A stretch of DNA of 64,000 bases, taken from Delphinapterus leucas. Its lineage: Eukaryota > Chordata > Mammalia > Artiodactyla > Monodontidae. Under the pieces are notes generated by a model that saw only the letters and a list, made by a program, of their open reading frames with translations, was not told the DNA's origin and ran no database searches. Where the stretch lies: NCBI RefSeq assembly GCF_002288925.2, contig NW_022098050.1:8016452-8080451 (forward strand), written 5' to 3'. A program made the translations under genes and the position numbers. How positions within the stretch are numbered: position 1 is the stretch's first letter; each line of letters opens with the position of its first letter. Shown here one piece after another: positions 11,876 through 23,010 of the stretch.

Positions 11876-12074
11876 TCTCATTTTTCTTTTTTCCTTTGCT
11901 GTATCACACTATGTAGCATGGCTTCACGAAATGACAGATCAGCAAAGAACTGACCCCAATACTAGGTGATTGGAAATAGACTGAAAGAAAACCCTATCAG
12001 ATACCCACAGGGCATCTGATATGCTCTAATCTATAAGAATAAACTTGGTAGCTGCAAGAGGCTGGGGATATGTG

Positions 12075-12245
12075 TAAAATAAGTGAACTAATATTAACAG
12101 GGCACTAATGTTATGCCAGGCATTGTGCTAGATTTTTTTACACTGTTACATCTATTCTCTCATTTAATCCGCATTACAAATCAGGTGTCATAGGGTAATG
12201 TTCTCCCCAGACTACAAGTAAGGGATCTGAGGCTGTGAATGCATG
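12075..12245 (+). repeat. MIR SINE
   Basis: 'atgccaggcattgtgctaga' and 'ctctcatttaatccgcatta' are core MIR blocks in the usual order, ending near 'gggatctgaggc'. Confidence 0.8.
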
Positions 12246-12369
12246 AGTGAACCAAGATAGAAGACTCCATCTTATAACTCCAACTTAGGGTATAAACTTC
12301 AACTCAGGACTCATCAGAATCCTATCAGAGCCTAAAAGTATTTTCCCCACCTGTTTTAGGTAGGGATTG

Positions 12370-12740
12370 AGTTTGGCTGAATATAACAAAATCCAAATAT
12401 CAATGATTAAACAAGATATGGTTTATTTCTCTCTATTTGTGAAAGTCCTAAATTAAGTGATGTCTGAAATTGGTTCAGGAGCTGAAGGACATAAAAGCTG
12501 AGGTTCCAAATCTGTTTGTTTTTCCCTCATGTCCCCTTCCAGCATTGAAAACACTTGAGGAAAGAAGAAGAGAGAGGCTGAAGGGCAGAGACACATGTAT
12601 CAGCTCACTTAGCCCCTTAAAAATGCAGTGACTTCTGCTTACATCTCATTGGTCAGAGTTGTGTCACATGGCACCCCTGACTGCAATGAAGTCTGGCAAA
12701 TATATTTTGTAATATAAGCTGGGCCCATTAGGCAGCCTAA
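12370..12740 (+). repeat. ancient interspersed repeat, unclassified
   Basis: The blocks 'tggctgaatataacaaaatc', 'aacaagatatggtttatttc' and 'gcttacatctcattggtcag' are familiar from an old mammalian repeat, but I cannot name the family. No coding potential. Confidence 0.4.
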
Positions 12741-12839
12741 ATAAAATTGGAGTTCAGTTTGTAAGAAAGAAAGAAAGAATGGCTATTGACCAGGCAACTA
12801 GCTCCCATACCTGAAGATTCATCTCGGGGATTTCCAAAA

Positions 12840-13170
12840 GTTTTGTTAGGTATTGAGGCTGCGTTCCCTGGGAAACTGACTGAGAGATAAAGATTTGTGT
12901 GCAGGAGGTTTGTAGGGGAGTGCTCTTGTGAACAACGCATGTGAGGGAGTATCGGAGAAACTGAACTATAATGTAGTTGCAACAGAGACCAGTTGGCTTC
13001 ATAGAAAGCTTTAAAGATGGGTCCCCAGAAATGTTCCAAGTTGAGGCAAAGCGATTGGCCTCGTACTCTGCAGCACCTAGTTATTGAATGCTGGCTGCCC
13101 CTGAGAAGGGGGATGTAACCTTGAAAGAGGCAGCCATTTCAACCAAATTCCTGGAGGCAGACTCAGCTCT
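12840..13170 (-). repeat. ancient LTR-like repeat, inverted copy
   Basis: 'gcgttccctgggaaactgac' and 'gtgtgcaggaggtttgtagg' read as the reverse complement of the 3' block of the element at 11440-11875. The two lie about 1 kb apart in opposite orientation. The 100-residue minus-strand frame here has no recognisable domain. Confidence 0.5.
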
Positions 13171-13844
13171 GAACTGCCAGCAACCAACACTCCCAGGAAA
13201 TACCTGAAGGGGAAATGCATCTCAGCATCCACAACACCAAGCTAATAATAAGTTGAGCTGCACATGCTGAAGTACAGACTCTCCATGCTGATCTCACAGA
13301 ATGTGTTAGACACAGTGGAAAGGGAGGAAGAAAATGAGGGCAAAACATTCCCAGATAGATTAGTTTTGATGCAAACGCTATAGCATAGCTTTTTGCAAAA
13401 CTCTCAATGCTAATGATTACTGTTACTCTGAATAATCGTGTAGTTCCAGTAAAATGTGAGTTCTTATAAACGTATGCTATCTGTTAATCAACTGGTGACT
13501 TCCTAGGAAAGAAAACAAGTGGTTAAACCCATCAGCATTTTCAGGATCTTAGCCTACAAAATTGTTGATATACAGAAATGCATCTGTGTAATATCTTTAC
13601 AATTTACGAAGATAATCTCCTGGAAATGCAACTAGTCCCTATGGAGAACTTGTAAAAATTAGAAAATGTCACTCCCTTTGGGCAGATGCAGCCCTGAATT
13701 AAAGTGAGCAGCTTGGCAAATTCAGACTTTGTTAGCCTAGACATCTTTGGCCACCATTTACAACCATATGTGGATCTGACACAAACTTTCCAAACTCCTG
13801 ATTTCAACTGATTCTAAAAACTGTGTTAGCTAGTTAAGATGGAA
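13171..13844. other. no recognised feature
   Basis: Single-copy-looking sequence with no supported gene or repeat. Confidence 0.4.
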
Positions 13845-13985
13845 GGTATTATCGTTCTACTTCACAGATGAGGTGGTTCAGATTGTTTAAGTGACTTACC
13901 TGAGGCTACATGGCCAGTAACTGTCATAGCCTGGACACAAACCCTAAAATTCCGATATCAATTCTAGTGCATTTTCCAGGAGACT
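13845..13985 (+). repeat. MIR SINE
   Basis: 'ttcacagatgaggtggttca' followed by 'gtgacttacctgaggctaca' and 'tggccagtaactgtcatagc' match the MIR core and following part. Confidence 0.75.
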
Positions 13986-14676
13986 AGGTTGCCTTTGTGG
14001 ACCAGATACGAACCACAACAGGATTGCATGAAACAGTGGTTAGAATAATGGCTGTGACAGGACTAAAGGAAAAAAATGCACCTACAGATAAATAGCTTTG
14101 TGTTCTAAAACTGCCAACCAATTGTAGAAATAATGGACTGTATAAAGAATGGATGCAATGCATAAAGAATAGATGGGCTTATAAATATTTTAAAATCTCA
14201 AAAATTCTGAATTATGCTGTGCTTACCTTTAAAATATATGTATGTGTACCTGTGTATGTATACAGATATATTCATGTCCCCGTTGTTCTGTTGCTCTAAG
14301 AGGGGTTGAAGATGCTTTAGGATATAAAAACTATTAAAAAACACAGTAAGTTGAAGATGAAAGTGAAAAAATATGTTACAAAATATATATTTTATATTTA
14401 TAAATCATATATAATTTATAACTTCCAATACATGATATTACAAAATTGGGCTCATACATTGGTCATTTATTAGTAGGCTTTGAATATTTCCCCATGTTGT
14501 ATATTCTTTTATGGCACATTTATATATGCAATACTATATAGTAATTGAAATTATGTTAAAATTTATTTAACCAAACATATATGGCTGGATATATATGTAT
14601 ATATTTTTCTCTATTATGAATAAAACTGTACATATTCATTTTTTTGAATTCATTGTTTCCTTATGATCAGCTGCTC
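13986..14676. other. AT-rich, no recognised feature
   Basis: Very A/T-rich (for example 'aaaatatatattttatattt' at about 14380). No gene or named repeat seen. Confidence 0.4.
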
Positions 14677-14690
14677 AAAAAAAAAAACTA

Positions 14691-16137
14691 GGCTGTCTTT
14701 TCTCCATTGTATGTTCTTGCCTCCATTGTCGTAAATAAGTGGTGCTGGGAAAACTGGACAGCTACATGTAAAAGAATGAAATTAGAACACTACCTAACAC
14801 CATACACAAAAATAAACTCCAACTGGATTAAAGACTTAAATATAAGACCAGGCACTATAAAACTCTTGAAGAAAACTTAGGAGAAACACTCTTTGACAAA
14901 AACCACAGCAAGATCTTTTTTGACCCACCTCCTAGAGTAACGGAAAGAAAAACAAAAATAAACAAATGGGACTCAATTAAACTTAAAATCTTTTGCACAG
15001 CAAAGGAAACCATAAACAAGACAAAAATACAACACTCAGAATGGGAGAAAATATTTGCAAATGAAGTAACAAAGGATTAATCTCCAAAATATAAAAACAG
15101 CTCATGGAGCTCAATATCAAAAAAACAAACAATCCAGTTAAAAAATGGGTGGAAGACCTAAATAGACATTTTACCAAGGAAGACATACAGATGGATAAGA
15201 GGCAAATGAAAAGATGCTCAACATCACTAATTATTAGAGAAATACAAATCAAAACTACAATGAGGTATCACCTCACGACGGTCAGAATGGCCATTATCAA
15301 AAAATCTAGAAACAATAAATGCTGGAAAGGGTGTGGTGAGAAGGGAACCCTCTTGCACTGCTGGTGGGAATGTAAATTGATACAACCACTATGGAAAACA
15401 GTATGGAGGTTCCTTAAAAGACTAAAAATAGAATTACCATATGACCCAGAAATCCCACTACTGGGCATATACCCTGAGAAAACCATAATTCAAAAAGAGA
15501 CATGTACCCCAATGTTCATTGCAGCACTATTTATAATAGCCAGGACATGGAACCAACCTAAATGTCCATCGACACATGAATGGATAAAGAAGATGTGGCA
15601 CATACATACAATGGAATATTACTCAGCCATAAAAAGAAACGAAACTGAGTTATTTGTAGTCAGGTGGATGGACCTAGAGTCTGTCATACAGAGTGAAGTA
15701 AGTCAGAAGGAGAAAAACAAATAGCGTATGCTAATGCATATATATGGAATCTAAAACAAAAAAAAGAAAAATGGTACTGATGAACCTAGTTGCAGGGCAG
15801 TAATAAAGAAACAGACACAGAAAATGGACTTGAGGACATGGGGTGGGAGGGCGAAGCTGGGGCAAAATGAGAGCAGCATCGACATACATACACTACTGAA
15901 TGTAAAATAGTTGGCTGGTGGGAAGCAGCTGCATAGCACAGGGAGATCGGCTTGGTGCTTTGTGATGACATAGAGGGGTGGGATAGGGAGGATGGGAGGG
16001 AGGCTCAAGAGGAAGGGGATATGGGGACATGTGTATGCATAATGGCTGATCTGCTTTATTGTGCGACAGAAACTAACACAGTATCATGAAGCAATTATAC
16101 TATCTTTATACAATAAAGATCTATTAAAAATAAAATT
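14691..16137 (+). mobile_element. 5'-truncated L1 with a short 5' inversion (twin priming)
   Basis: Positions 14691-14736 are the reverse complement of the ORF2 segment that in copy B lies at about 34050-34092 ('ggaggcaagaatatacaat...agacagcct'). From 14735 ('taagtggtgctgggaaaact') the element continues in sense orientation to the 3' end at about 16137. Flanks carry 'aaaaaactagg' at 14682-14692 and 16138-16148, a target duplication that overlaps the element start by a base or two. The 3'UTR has the 'agcacagggagatcggct' block of copy B, so it belongs to the younger subfamily. Confidence 0.88.
14735..15724 (+). pseudogene. L1 ORF2 C-terminal segment, broken
   Basis: The region after RT. One long open piece (15104-15724) has the Cys/His segment '[18 protein letters not shown]' and the conserved '[11 protein letters not shown]', and ends with 'VSQKEKNK' and a stop, as in copy B. 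Upstream the frame is shifted (a missing base near 14870) and a stop lies at 15077. It has no RT catalytic core because of the truncation, so it cannot act on its own. Confidence 0.85.
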
Positions 16138-16234
16138 AAAAAACTAGGAAAAAAGGCATAAACGTTTTTTATATTCACATTCATAATCTTCCCTGTGGGA
16201 AAGTAATACAAATCTCCACTTATTTAAAAATGTG

Positions 16235-18426
16235 TGAGAAATTGAGCCAACTTCCAAAGTGACAGAGGGGGGACCTTAGTGAATCTGCTCCCCAATAAAA
16301 TCAAAGAAAATATTGACAAAGGAATCCAAAGCAACAATTTATGAACTCTGAAAAATAACCAAAGGCAGAGAACAAACTGAAAAGAGTTTATTCAATAAGT
16401 ACTGAGTCTTGGTAAGAACAGTGGGGTCTATGGCATGTTAATTTGAGTCTTCTCCCATGCTCCCTCCCCAGGTCATTAGCATGGTAGCCATGAAAAGCTG
16501 ACAGTCTTAGAGCCAATGGAAGGAAGTGACCTCTTTTGGAGCACTGTTAAAAGCCCATCCCCAGAGCACATTCTATATTTGACCATATTCACAGCTCTCT
16601 ATAAAAGCTCCAATTCAAGGGTATTGTTACTACCTGATCTGACTCAAAACTCAGCTATGTGAAACAAGCCCTATGCCTATGTAACTAAAAACAATAGCAA
16701 TCAGCTGGAACTATTAACATGACAGCTGTCTAACACTGTGATTTCAGTTAGGGAAAACAACAACCTGGCCAAAAATGTCAAAGGTAGACCTGGGGAAGTA
16801 GACAACCATAAGAGACTTTGAAAGGCTTTAAGATATTTCTGGGAGCCTAGAAGGCTGTGTGCCTGTTCAGGGCTGCGCTTATGCCCAGGAGATAACTGAG
16901 AAAGGACAGTGCCCAAGTCGCTCACTTCTGGTGGAACTTGAGGCCCTATACAATCAGAAAGTGAAAGCTAAGGCTGACTTTTAAACTTCCTGAGGTTTGA
17001 AGGCATGCCTTCACACAGAGATCCACCTGGCAGAGGGTGGAAGACTTATTGTCTCAGGATATTTAAGGAAGTCTTATGACTGATCCTTGACTGACCACTA
17101 AAATATACTGATCCAGAGGTGACCCATAAAAAGCTAGGCTTAATATTTGTCTTTTTTTTAAATTTTAAGTGGGAAGAGAACTCAGTTATAGCAGGAAATA
17201 TGAAATCCATAGAATTAGCCCAGGAAAGTCACTAAGTAAACAAGCAGAAACCAGAAAAAGTAATCACAGAAACAACAGACCCAAAGGGGGATGGAAGGTT
17301 CTAATTAGAAAGTCAGCACAATAAATTGTCTAAAATGTCCAGTTTAAAGAAAAATTATGAGATGTGCAAAATACCAGGAAATTATGACACACGCACAGGA
17401 AAATAGCAAACACTAGAAAATGTCTATGGGGTAGGGGAGCAGATTTTGACTTAGACAAAGACTTTAAATAAGCTACTCTAAAAATATCAAAAGAACTAAA
17501 AGAAACTAGGTTTCAAGAATGAAAATATGGCAACTATGTCTCACCAAATAGAGAATATCAGTAAAGTAAGAGAAATAAGACAAAAAGAAACAAATAAAAA
17601 TTCTGGAGATTTAAAGTATAAAAATCACTAGAGGGGCTTAACAACAGATTTGAGCTGGCAATAGACAAACAGACTTGAAAACAGGTCAATTAAGATTATT
17701 CAGTTTGAGGAACAGAAAAACAGAATTAAGAAAAATGAACAGAGTCTTAGAAACCTGTATGATATTACTAAGCTTACTGATATACACATAATGGGGGCTC
17801 TAAAGTAAGAAAAAAGAGAGAAAGCAGAAAAAATTATTTAAAGAATTAATGGCTGAAAACTTCTCAAATTTGATGAAAAACATTAATCTATATATCTAAT
17901 AAGCTCAACAAACTCCATGTAGGATAAACTAAAATAAAATTTTATAATGATAACATTATAGTAAAACTGTCAAAAGTCAAAGAAAATGAGAAAAATTTTA
18001 AAAATAGCAAGAGAAAAACTCTTCAATCACAAGTTACCCTCCATGAGATTAACAGTTGATTTTTTTGTCAGAAAACATGGAGGCCAAAACACTGTGGGAT
18101 AAAATACTCAAAGTGCTGAAATAAAAGACTATCAAACAAGACTTAATATATCCAGCAAAACTATCCTTCAAAAATGAAAGATAAATAAAAGCATCCCCAG
18201 ATAAGCAAAGACAGAAAATGTGTCACCAGTTCACCTGCCCTATTAGAAATACAAAAGGGAGTTCTTCAGGCTGAAGAAAAAAGAAACCAATACATAATAA
18301 TCATAATAATTTGGATCCACACAAAGAAAAGACACTGCTAGGATAATTAAATGAATAATTTTTTTAAATGTATAAACATATTTTTCACTCTTTCCCTCTC
18401 CTAACTGATTTAAAAGACAACTGTAT
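16235..18426 (+). mobile_element. HAL1-like (ORF1-only L1 relative) remnant
   Basis: An extended region with L1 ORF1-like text but no ORF2: 'gaacagagtcttagaaacct' (about 17739), 'gaattaatggctgaaaactt' (17844), 'atgagattaacagttgattt' (18044), and the end 'ccctattagaaatac' with 'gggagttcttcaggctgaa' (18257). This order and the lack of an ORF2 after it fit the old HAL1 elements. All frames are broken. A SINE is inserted near its 3' end at 18427, and the tail may continue to about 18660. Confidence 0.6.
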
Positions 18427-18643
18427 GGCTTCCCTGGTGGCGCAGTGGTTGAGAGTCCGCCTGCCGATGCAGGGGACGGGGGTTCGTGCCCCAGTCCGGG
18501 AAGATCCCACATGCCGCGGAGCGGCTGGGCCCGTGAGACATGGCCGCTGAGCCTGCGCGTCCGGAGCCTGTGCTCCGCAATGGGAGAGGCCACAACAGTG
18601 AGAGGCCCGCGTACCAAAAAAAAAAAAAAAAAAAAAAAAAAAA
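18427..18643 (+). mobile_element. CHR-2-type SINE, short GC-rich subtype
   Basis: Head 'ggcttccctggtggcgcagt' with A box 'tggcgcagtgg', a B-box-like 'gggttcgtgcccc', a GC-rich body ending 'agaggcccgcgtacc', and a 28-bp A tail. It closely matches the inverted copy at 48191-48407. The little divergence and the long pure A tail suggest a young insertion. No clean target duplication was seen. Short frames across it are artefacts. Confidence 0.92.
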
Positions 18644-18660
18644 GAAGTTAAACAATAAAC

Positions 18661-19224
18661 TTTTTTAGACAACATGGCAGAAAATGAAAAAAGTGACAAA
18701 CCAAACTGTATCATAACTCAAAGCTTGGATTTGGGGAGGCTTCCCATCATTTCCCAACTATTAAGACTATTCACTGTGCCTAAAATGTGCAAACAATGTA
18801 GTTCACACTAAACACCTGCTTTCTTTGTGGGACACTGAAATTTGGGTACATGCCAGGCAAAGAGTACCTATATGACCAGTCCCCAATAAAAACTTTGCCA
18901 CTGACTTTCTGATTTCCTCTCTGACAGACAACATTTCATATGTGTTATCACAATTTGTTGCTGGAGTAATTAAGTGTGTCCTGTGTGGCTCCATCAGGAG
19001 AAGACTCTTGGTAACTTGTCTCTGGTCTCCGCTGCACTTCATCTCATGCATTTTTTTCTTTAGTGATTTTATCGTGTATTCTTTTGGTGTATAAGAAATC
19101 ATAGCCATGAGTATGACTCTATGCTGAGTCCTGTAAGTCCTTCTAGCAAAGCATCAAAACTCCTGGTGGTCTTGTGGACCCCCAACACAATGCCTCAATA
19201 AACTTGTAAAAAATGTATGAGACT
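18661..19224. other. no recognised feature
   Basis: Sequence with scattered short frames; a minus-strand frame of 101 residues (18803-19108) has no domain I recognise and no supporting splice or start context. Confidence 0.35.
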
Positions 19225-19500
19225 ATTCATTTTCCTGTACACTTACCAACAATGGCTATTAGCACTGTTGAAAATCTTAATGAGTTCAAAGGCGATTAAT
19301 GATTCCATCCTACATTTTCTTCAGCTATTGAGTTTGAACTTTTGTTCCCATGCTTATTGGCCATTTGTATTTGATATTCTGTAAATTACCTGTTCATGTC
19401 CTTGACCTATTTTTCCTTTAGGATATATATATATTCACATTTCCTTAAAGATTTCTTGGCTTTCTTTGCATATTAAGGATATTAGTCCTCTTTCTTATAG
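19225..19500 (-). mobile_element. old L1 ORF2 fragment, antisense
   Basis: 'ttggccatttgtatttgata', 'tacctgttcatgtccttgac' and 'atattaaggatattagtcct' are the reverse complement of the L1 ORF2 3' region that reads 'taatatccagaa...' and '...gaacagacatttc' in sense. One of the few L1 pieces on the minus strand in this window. Confidence 0.65.
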
Positions 19501-19644
19501 AGCTCTTCAATACTGACTAATGGCTCCACACCAAAGCTCAAGAAAAGAAATGGATCTTTGAGGATCTAATTCACAGCAGTCCAGTCCTCAGGCCTTGCTC
19601 ATTCATCAAGATAAAAAAGAGAATCAAAAACCACTGAGAGGTAA

Positions 19645-19767
19645 TAACCTATATGGGAAAAGAATCTGAAAAAGAATATGTATATATATAACTGAATCAC
19701 TTTGCTGTACACCTGAAACTAACACAACATTGTAAATCAGCTATACTTCAATTAAAAAAAAAACACA
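19645..19767 (+). mobile_element. L1 3' end, short
   Basis: About 120 bp ending 'acctgaaactaacacaacat', 'tgtaaatcagctatacttca' and an A run. Flanks 'aaccactgagag' and 'aacacagaggg' may be a diverged target duplication. Confidence 0.75.
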
Positions 19768-19959
19768 GAGGGAATGTATAATTTTTGCAGCCTTCAAGGG
19801 ATCCCCCCCCAAACATTGTTTCTCTTAGTTATCCTTTTGTTACGTAATGAGAAGGAATTAAAACAAGATTACCCACACTATCAGGTACTTGAGGTGCAGT
19901 GATTCCATTAGGTCAACTACAGACCTTAGCAGACACAGGAACTAGGAAAAAGGTTCATA

Positions 19960-20395
19960 CCTCTCTGTCTTCCAGCTTCACTGGTTTTTTGGTTCCTCCC
20001 ACTCAAAACACTCAGGCCCTCCCACTAGGTCTTTGTGACTGCTGTTCCCTCAACCTAAGAGACATTTCCCACCCCTCTTTAACACCTACTTCTTCAGATC
20101 CCAACTCAAGTGTTATTTCCCAGGGAAGCATTTTTAATTTTTCTCAACAGGTCAAATCTCCCTTCATATGTGCCCTCATAGTACCTCTACCTCCTCACTA
20201 GTCACAGCTGGAATTTTGTTATCATTTGTGCGATTATTTGATTAAGTACTACTTCTCCACCAGGCTATAAGTTCTTTGAGTGCAAAGACTAGGTTTCTTT
20301 TATTCATTATTGTAATCCCCATCCAAGCACAGTGCCTGGCACATACTAGGTGCTCAGATAATATCTGCTCAATGGATTAAGGCATCCTCTTGTTT
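19960..20395 (+). repeat. L2 LINE 3' end
   Basis: Characteristic L2 order: 'ctgctgttccctcaacctaa', 'ttcttcagatcccaactcaa', 'aggctataagttctttgagt' and 'cacagtgcctggcacatact', ending with the short 3' repeat near 'gctcaatggattaa'. Old, non-coding here. Confidence 0.85.
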
Positions 20396-20439
20396 GAATG
20401 GATATGTCTCCTAAGAATGGACTGCACCTTAGAGAATAT

Positions 20440-20640
20440 TTTCAAATGATATTTAATAGGTACAAATGCTTTCATAATTAGTATCACATTTAACCATCAC
20501 AGAATCTCTGTCAGGTCTTGTTTACCTAATTTTACAAAAGAAGATATCAAGGCTCAGAGTGACTGAATAAATTTCTGGATCCATATTTGTGCCCACAGAG
20601 GGGATCTCCATTCACAAGCCCAGTCCTCCTCTCACAACTG
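20440..20640 (+). repeat. MIR SINE
   Basis: 'tatcacatttaaccatcaca' followed by 'taattttacaaaagaagata' and 'tcaaggctcagagtgactga' match the MIR core, moderately diverged. Confidence 0.6.
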
Positions 20641-21096
20641 CTATCCTGCTGCTGCTGCTAAGGGATCAGTCTTGTTCTAATATGTGATTTGTTTTCCCAT
20701 TTTCAACCATGAGGATTGCCTTTTGCTTTTTATAGTTTTTCTGAAAGCAAAAGTTAGGATCTGAACCACCTATTGGATAAATAGAAGATTGACTGATTTT
20801 AAATGAAAAGATCAAATTTAAGAACAGAGGTGCTGCATGTTCTAGGCAGAAATGTGGTTCCAGCCATGATGGGTCAGGCAGCTGAACCTTCTCTCTTCTA
20901 CTCCTATTGTGTGGATCAGATGATGTAACTATATCATCTGAATCACAGGCCCAAAATTGTGCTGAGAGGTCATGCGTCATTGTTGAGGTGACAGAAGATA
21001 AACTGTCCCCTTCCCCAGCAATTTCACAAAGACAGACTTTGTTTGAGTCTGCTCTGTGGTTTCTGCACAAGGGAAAACTCTCACGCAGAAGGGTCT
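20641..21096. other. no recognised feature
   Basis: A 134-residue minus-strand frame (20666-21070) lies here. It starts 'MCRNHRADSNKVCLCEIA' and has no recognisable domain, splice context or repeat match by eye. I treat it as chance, with low certainty. Confidence 0.3.
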
Positions 21097-21545
21097 TACA
21101 TTAGTTATCTACTGTTGCATAACAAATTACCTCTAAACTTGCTAGCTTACAAAATAAACATTTACGATCTTACAATTTCTGTGAGTCAGGAATCCAAGAG
21201 CAGTTTAACTTAGTAGTTGTAGCTCAGAGTCTCTCATGAAGTTACAGTCAAGCTGTCAGCCAGAGCTGCAGTCATCTCAAGCCTGGAGAATCTGCTTCCA
21301 AGCTCACTTACATGGTTGTTGGCAGGACTCAGTTCCTTGCCGACCTTTTGCTGGAGACCTCAGTCCCTTGCCATGTGGACCTCTCCACAGGTGGACTGCC
21401 TGTCCTCACAACATGGCTGTTAGCTTCTTTGAGAGTATGTAATCCAAGAAAGAGAAAGAATCCAAGATGGAACCCAATCTTTATAACCTAATCTTGGAAG
21501 TGACATACCATCATTTCTGCTGTGTTCTATTGGTTACACCAAATA
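21097..21545 (+). repeat. ancient mammalian interspersed repeat (LTR-like)
   Basis: Well-known blocks 'ctgttgcataacaaattacc', 'atttctgtgagtcaggaatc', 'agtctctcatgaagttacag' and 'gctgcagtcatctcaagcct', ending near 'gtgttctattggttacacc'. Widespread in placental genomes; I do not assign a family name. Confidence 0.65.
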
Positions 21546-21896
21546 AACTTCATACAGTGTTGGGAGGGTACCACATAAGGGTGTGAATAGCAGGAGGCAG
21601 AGATTATTGGTGGCTATTTTGGAAGCTGGATATGATAAGTCCCTTCTCATTTTGAGCAGGTAGTAAAGTTGTTTCTCTGAATTCACACCATCAAGATGGG
21701 AAAGGATGGTTAAATCAGCTAATGAGGAACCTCTGGCATCCAGCAAATCTAGAGTAGGCTACTATATCATTGAAAATTTGATTAACATCACTGTAATGGG
21801 ATAATGCATGTGATGTACAAAATGAGAGATGTTTAAGTGATTAGCTGTGGTATTACACCCAATGATATAATGGTTAAGTTGCTTCACCAGCTTCCC
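21546..21896. other. no recognised feature
   Basis: Nothing supported as gene or repeat. Confidence 0.35.
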
Positions 21897-22549
21897 TGAT
21901 TACAAAGGCAGGCATACCTTGGCAGAGGACAGGGTGGACATGCAAAGGGACAAAGGCGTTACAGCAGCCAGGTAGCTAGATACGAGCAGAAAAAGGAGGG
22001 GCACGGGCCAGGTGGCAGGAAACCACACACCTTGTAAACAGCAGGGGTCCATAGGCAGACAAAGAAAAGAAGGAACCTCCAGACTGACAGGAAACCACAC
22101 ATTTTGGGGTGATAAGTGTCCTGGGGGCAGACCAAAAAAAAGGTGGGAATCTCGGCACCTGAATGTAACATTTTTCTCATTATGCTCTCATTACAATAAA
22201 ATTAGCCTTGCAGATAAGAATGACGCACCAATGCCATGACACTTCCAATCAAGGCTAAATAAGGACAAAAATCCCTCCTCCCCTTGGGAAGGTGGAGCTG
22301 GGATGAAAATCAGGGAATACGACCCCCAAACCCCTCCTTCCCCAGTGAATATTCTGCCCCTTTATATGTATGCCCCACAAAACCAGCTTGCCAAAAAAAA
22401 CTCAAGGGCAGCTACTCACGTGTTTGCCTGCTATCCCTTTGAGAGTGTACTTTTGCTTACATAAATCCTCGCTTTACTTTCTTGACCTCCCTGTCTCGTT
22501 TCTGAATTCTTTCTGTGACGAGACATGAACGTTTCTTTCACTGGGAACA
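21897..22549 (+). mobile_element. probable solo LTR of an endogenous retrovirus
   Basis: Starts TGATTACAAAGG and ends ...GGGAACA, about 650 bp. It has a TATA-like 'tttatatgta' near 22361, a pyrimidine-rich U5-like end ('ctccctgtctcgtttctgaa', about 22487) and no internal viral genes. Ends are estimated, and no target duplication was seen. Class I-like by general appearance. Confidence 0.5.
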
Positions 22550-22819
22550 AAGGTATCATTGGTATGTGTGTATGCATGTGTCTACATGCACATATATATG
22601 TGAGTTACTTCCATGCTAAGCTTTTAAAACACATCTCATGGGATACTTGACTGAGAACTGACATTTGAACTAAGGTCTTCTCTCCCCCAAACCCACTGAT
22701 ACAGAATACAGCTGCTGTGCTGTTTTACAGTACTTCTATTAACATCCAATTCATTGTAACATAACCTGAAATGTCCACAAAAGTTATAACCGGATACCAA
22801 GTTAAACACTTTAGATAGC
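22550..22819. other. no recognised feature
   Basis: Includes a short TG-rich run near 22562-22600; otherwise nothing identified. Confidence 0.4.
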
Positions 22820-23010
22820 TCCTAGACCCTTGTTCCTGCTTTTTCCTCTGCTTGAAATGCCATGCCCAGTCCCAAATCAAGGATCTTTTTTCTCTCTGTT
22901 GAAATCTTTTTCATGTCACTTTTTCTATGATTTTCTCAAAATCAAAACTAATTATCAGTGCTTCTCAGCACTTACTTACACATCTTTTATACTACTTGTG
23001 CAGTTAAATA
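22820..23010 (+). repeat. possible L2 fragment
   Basis: 'ccttgttcctgctttttcct' and 'ctgcttgaaatgccatgccc' resemble the L2 3' region block seen at 19960. Weak and diverged. Confidence 0.4.

Noticed and set aside
18243..18714. Minus-strand and plus-strand frames of 60-124 residues with Arg/Ala/Pro-rich segments
   Set aside because: They read through the GC-rich SINE at 18427-18643; the same peptides appear at the inverted copy at 48191-48407.
20666..21070. 134-residue minus-strand frame as a candidate novel gene
   Set aside because: No recognisable domain, repeat-rich neighbourhood, no splice or promoter evidence; could be chance at this length in 64 kb of six frames.
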